37,223 nt of DNA from Opitutia bacterium (GTDB lineage: Bacteria; Verrucomicrobiota; Verrucomicrobiae; Opitutales; Opitutaceae). Below are positions 33,920 to 37,223 of this stretch, piece after piece. The notes under the pieces are model-generated. The model had not been told where the DNA came from. It saw only the letters and a list, made by a program, of their open reading frames with translations, and searched no databases. Position 1 is the first letter of the stretch; each line of letters begins with the position of its first letter. Location of the stretch: assembly GCA_947442255.1 (NCBI GenBank), contig CANEVO010000032.1:1-37223 (forward strand), read 5' to 3'. The position numbers were made by a program, and so were the translations under genes.

Positions 33920-34849
33920 ATGTTCGGCCTCTTCAAGAAGTTCAAGGACGGGTTCGCCAAGACGGTGTCCGCCATCGCGGGCAAGACCGCCGCGATCTTC
34001 GGTCAGAAACCGATCGATGCCTCCTCGCTCGAGACGCTTGAGGAGGCGCTCTACGGCGCCGACTTTGGCGTCGAAACCACCGAGGAGATTCTGGCGGAGA
34101 TCAAGGTCGCCTATAAAAAGGACAAGGCGCTCCGCGGCCAGGACGCCGCCAACATCGGGGCGACGGTTTTGAAACGCGTGCTCGCCGGTGCCGAGGGCGT
34201 GCTCGATACGAGCGCCCGTCCCGCTGGCGCCAACCCGATCGTCATCGCCATGATCGGGGTGAACGGCTCCGGCAAGACGACCACTTCGGCCAAGCTCGCG
34301 TGGAAGCTCAAGCAAGAGGGTCGCAGCGTGATCCTGGCCGCGTGCGACACCTTCCGGGCGGCCGCGGTCGAGCAGTTGAAAGCCTGGGCGGTGAAACTCG
34401 AACTCGAGGTGGTGGCGAGTCATCCGGGCGCGGATGCAGCGGCGGTCGCGTTCGATGCCTGGCAGGCGGGAAAGTCGCGCGGCCGGGACTTCCTCATCGT
34501 CGATACCGCGGGCCGTCTCCACACCAAGGGTAACCTGATGGAGGAACTGGCGAAGATTGGCCGCGTGCTGCAGAAGAACGATCCCTCCGCGCCGCAGCAT
34601 CGGTGGCTGGTGGTTGATGGATCGATTGGCAGCAACTCGATCGAGCAGGCGCGGGTGTTTCACCGGAGCTTTGGCCTGACCGGGCTCGTTGTGACCAAGC
34701 TCGACGGCACCAGCCGCGGCGGCGCGCTCGTGGGGATCTACCGCCAGTTGAAGCTCCCCATTTATTTTCTTGGCCTCGGCGAGCAGGCGGAGGATCTCCA
34801 GCCCTTCAGCGTCGACAACTACGTCAAGGCGGTGTTCGGCCTGGAGTAG
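33920..34849 (+). CDS. ftsY: Signal recognition particle receptor FtsY
   Basis: A 309-residue NG-domain SRP GTPase that docks ribosome-SRP complexes at the inner membrane. The helical N domain covers about 1-95. G1 is GVNGSGKTTT (113-122), followed by ACDTFRAAAVEQLKAW, G3 VDTAGRLHTKGNLMEEL, G4 TKLDGTSRGG and the closing GLGEQAEDLQPF. There is no long acidic A domain; a short amphipathic MFGLFKKFKDGFAK start could bind membrane. The loop VVDGSIGSNSIEQA deviates from the common DATTGQNA form. Confidence 0.95.
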   Translation: MFGLFKKFKDGFAKTVSAIAGKTAAIFGQKPIDASSLETLEEALYGADFGVETTEEILAEIKVAYKKDKALRGQDAANIGATVLKRVLAGAEGVLDTSARPAGANPIVIAMIGVNGSGKTTTSAKLAWKLKQEGRSVILAACDTFRAAAVEQLKAWAVKLELEVVASHPGADAAAVAFDAWQAGKSRGRDFLIVDTAGRLHTKGNLMEELAKIGRVLQKNDPSAPQHRWLVVDGSIGSNSIEQARVFHRSFGLTGLVVTKLDGTSRGGALVGIYRQLKLPIYFLGLGEQAEDLQPFSVDNYVKAVFGLE

Positions 34850-34975
34850 AGCGGATCAACAAATGCCGTGGCCAGGCGGGCGTGGACAAGCCCCGCCCCT
34901 ACCCGCATTTCGTACGCGCCCGCATTTTGTAGGGGCGTGCCTCGTGCACGCCCGCGACGTCTTGTCGCTCCACTT
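34850..34975. repeat. Compound palindromic repeat, family C, copy 3
   Basis: Starts at the ftsY stop with GAGCGGATCAACAAATGCCG, then GGCGGGCGTGGACAAGCCCC (hairpin), GCATTTTGTAGGGGCGTGCC with its TCGTGCACGCCC hairpin, and GCGACGTCTTGTCGC. This is the same order of parts as 5637-5770. It lies between the ftsY stop and the minus-strand PEP-CTERM gene stop, again at a convergent 3' end. Confidence 0.8.
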
Positions 34976-34986
34976 GAACGACGGCT

Positions 34987-36346
34987 TTAGGTCGTCGCCG
35001 CCGTGGTGCGGCGGGTGCGCCAGCGACGGAAGCCGAGGAGGCCGAGGCAGCCGGAGAGGAAGAGGGCGCCGTAGGTCGCGGGCTCAGGCGTGGGGCGGAT
35101 CTCGTGTTCGAACCAGCCGTTCTGGCTGGTGGTCCAGGTGGTGGTGAGGCCCGGGGTGTAGCCGGTGAAGTTGATCTGGCTCAAGGGCGAGCCGCCGAAC
35201 TGTTCAGATCCGCTCAGGGGGCTGCCGTTGAGGGTGCTGGTGGCGTACCAGATCGTGCTCGCAGCGGCGGCGTTGGCGACGCTGACCCAGTTGTTGACGG
35301 TGACGCCGTTGTCGATGAGGAGGCTGGCGGAGGAAAGGACGGTGCCGCCAAAGTTGTTAAAATCCAGGATGGTGTCGCCGGTGATGTGGATGGTGCCGAC
35401 GGTGATCTGGACATCGGAGAGGGAAAGGGTGCCGCCGCTGAGAACGAGGGTGAGGTTTGTGCGGTGAAGCTGGTGCGGCTGGCACCGAGATCGAGAATCG
35501 CGGTGACGCCATCGACGGTGACGGCGCCGGTGCGGAGGACGTTGCTGGCGCCGTAGGCGAGGGTACCGGCGGAGACCGTGGTGAGACCGGTGAAGGCGTT
35601 GGCGCCGCTCAGGGTCAGGGTTCCGCTGCCGGCTTTCGTCAGGGCTCCGGTCGTAGCTGCGCCCGCGCCGGAAATGGTGAGATTGGTCCCGCCGGTCTGC
35701 ACGTTGTCGTGCTGGTGGTGGCGTTGGTCAGCGTGAACGCGCGATTCGTGCTGGCCGTTGCTCCGGTATAGAGCAGCGTGCCGGCGTTGAGGGTCGTGAT
35801 GCCGGTGAAGGTTTTCGTGCCCGAGAGCGTCCAAATGGTGGAGCCGCTCTTGAGCATGCTGCCGCTGCCGCTCACCACGCCCGAAATGCTGCCCGTGCCG
35901 GTATTGGAGCCATCCAAAGTTAGCGTGTTCGCGCCCAGTGAAACGGCGCTGAAGAAAGTCAGGTTGCCGGTGCTCGTCGGACTCCACGTCTGGCTGCCAC
36001 CGAGGGCGAGCGTCGAGACGCTAAAAGTCTGGCTCGTGGCGCTCGCGTTGGTGATGCCGGCGCTGTTGTTGACCGTGAGCGTCGCCGAGCCGCTGATGTT
36101 GTAGGCATTCGTGGTCCCGCTAGAGAACGTGATGTCGCCGACGCTGCGGGAAACCGCTGCGATGCTGGGGGCGAGATTGCTCGCGTCGGCGTTATCATCG
36201 AACTGGACGGTCTCGCTGTCCGAAGGCGGACCGTTCGGCGTCCAGTTCTGCGCGCGAGCCCAATCATTCGCGTTGCCACCATTGCCGCTCGACCAAACTA
36301 AAATCTGCGCTGCGGCCGGCGGAGTCCAGGAGGCCATCACGACCAC
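34987..36346 (-). pseudogene. PEP-CTERM protein with autotransporter-like beta-strand repeats, frameshifted
   Basis: Three frames join into one protein of about 450 residues. Frame 1 (36346 to about 35710) begins in a hydrophobic leader and continues ILVWSSGNGGNANDW..NW and beta-strand repeats (SGTKTFTGITTLNAGTLLYTG). Frame 2 (about 35710-35458) continues GGTNLTISGAGAATTGALTK and GANAFTGLTTVSAGTLAYG. Frame 3 (about 35458-34987) continues NLTLVLSGGTLSLSDVQITV and ends in the PEP-CTERM anchor: PTPEPATYG, a hydrophobic helix and FRRWRTRR. Each join fits loss of one base. A TAG three codons before GTG 36346 leaves the signal peptide without a clear ATG. Intact, it would be exported and sorted by an exosortase. 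Sequencing error is possible. Confidence 0.75.
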
Positions 36347-36682
36347 CAGCAGTATCTAAACCCTGCACACCCAGCCGATCTCATGGGTCCTTTTGGCACC
36401 GGGAAAATCGGGACAGCCCAGAAGAACGTGAAGGCGTGAGTTCACGACTGCGGTCGGGCTGCGCCGCATCATGTTCGGCTCGCGCGCTAAGGATCAATCG
36501 GAAGATAGGTAATAATACTTATATTGCCACGAGATTTTATAGGCTTTCCATAAACGGGTTATACATAATCTGCCCAGTAAAATTCCGGTGTCGCTCCCTC
36601 ATTCGAGGCTCTGCTGTAGTCGCCTGCCTTCAGGGGCGAGCGACTCCTGCCGACGCACTCCCTTTCGGCGCCGCACCAGCGA
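36347..36682. other. 336-bp spacer with an AT-rich island
   Basis: No supported gene. Between about 36497 and 36590 the sequence becomes markedly AT-rich (GGTAATAATACTTATATTGC, GTTATACATAATC), unlike anything else in the window. It lies downstream of the TonB-receptor gene and upstream of the broken PEP-CTERM gene, both on the minus strand, so it may hold the latter's promoter. It could also be foreign sequence. No well-spaced -35/-10 pair could be assigned. Confidence 0.45.
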
Positions 36683-37223
36683 TTAGAAGCGAAGCCTAAC
36701 TCCCGCCGTTACAGCCCGACCGGCCAGCGGCGCCAAATCCTTGAGAAACGACGGATGGGGCCGGACTTCCTGGTTCGCCAAATTGGCACCGTGCGCAAAG
36801 ACTTCGTACGTGTAGCGACCCGCGAGGTGCGTCCAGGAAAGGTCGGCGCTGACCAGCGTGTAGCCGGCGGTGGGACGTTCGTTCGGTCCCACGCGGGATT
36901 GTTCGAAGACGAACTGGGACTCCACGCCTGCATTCCACGGACCGTTGGCCCAACTCAGACCCGCGATGGTCCGGGCCGCGGGGATCCGGGGTAGGTTGCC
37001 ACCGTCCTCGCGCGCCCGGGTGAAGTCGGCGGCGACCTTTAGGTCCAGCTGGGAACCACTCGATGAGTGCAAATGCCAAAGCGTCTCAATCTCGGCACCC
37101 CAAAACTGGGCGTTCCGCTGGAGGTACTGGAAAACCGGCAGGCTTCCGCCGGCGGCCAGCGCCGCGGCGCTGTCGGGGGCGACAAATTCCCAGGCGCCGG
37201 CCGGCTCGATCGCGAGCAGGCCG
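36683..37223 (-). CDS. TonB-dependent receptor, C-terminal part (ZnuD-like), runs off the window
   Basis: About 179 codons of the C-terminal barrel; the 5' part lies beyond the right edge. It shows the barrel signature NAQFWGAEIETLW, a strand RTIAGLSWANGPWNAGVESQ, then YTLVSADLSW and ANLANQEVRPHPSFLKDLAP and a final strand GRAVTAGVRLRF with terminal Phe. The N-L-x-N-x-x-R-x-H-x-S-F-L-K-D pattern is like ZnuD-type zinc receptors, so zinc uptake across the outer membrane is a reasonable guess, but the plug and substrate loops are not in view. Confidence 0.82.
   Translation of the reverse strand, partial: GLLAIEPAGAWEFVAPDSAAALAAGGSLPVFQYLQRNAQFWGAEIETLWHLHSSSGSQLDLKVAADFTRAREDGGNLPRIPAARTIAGLSWANGPWNAGVESQFVFEQSRVGPNERPTAGYTLVSADLSWTHLAGRYTYEVFAHGANLANQEVRPHPSFLKDLAPLAGRAVTAGVRLRF

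Overview
The window is a high-GC, gene-dense chromosomal segment from a Gram-negative bacterium, most likely Verrucomicrobiota and probably Opitutaceae. This is inferred from TonB-dependent receptors, a PEP-CTERM surface protein, a ribB-ribH-nusB-ftsY run, few Shine-Dalgarno sequences, and intergenic space packed with short inverted repeats. No rRNA, tRNA, CRISPR array or intact transposase was recognised.

Layout. (1) 1-8200: the tail of an unknown gene, a class V aminotransferase, an M20 peptidase, an MFS sugar-acid-type transporter, 3'-end remnants of a TonB-dependent receptor and of an enolase-superfamily enzyme, and a secreted beta-propeller/PHP-like (CehA/McbA) protein. It looks like a partly decayed nutrient-uptake locus. 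(2) 8201-8809: a repeat-rich spacer. (3) 8810-23006: a 13-gene respiratory complex I operon, nuoB to nuoN on the + strand, with nuoA absent, followed in the same run by a tandem-domain ThyX-like gene. (4) 24796-31008: an EEP-family phosphatase/nuclease, a small coiled-coil protein, ComEC, RarA, a zinc-ribbon thioredoxin and a CbpA-like DnaJ. (5) 31151-34849: a small secreted protein, then ribB (fused to a degenerate ribA domain), ribH, nusB and ftsY. (6) 34987-37223: a PEP-CTERM beta-strand-repeat protein gene broken by two frameshifts, and the C-terminal part of a ZnuD-like TonB receptor running off the window.

The most striking pattern is between the genes of the complex I run. At least seven families of short, mostly palindromic repeats occupy spacers, several recurring at distant positions. 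In the nuoB-to-thyX-like run, seven spacers are filled by a mini-ORF that starts on or just after the upstream stop codon and ends on or just before the downstream start codon (ATGA, TGATG or TGAGATG junctions). A weaker case lies between ribB and ribH. Repeat insertions therefore seem to have been tolerated in forms that keep ribosomes translating from one gene to the next. This is a hypothesis from reading the sequence and needs a statistical and experimental test.
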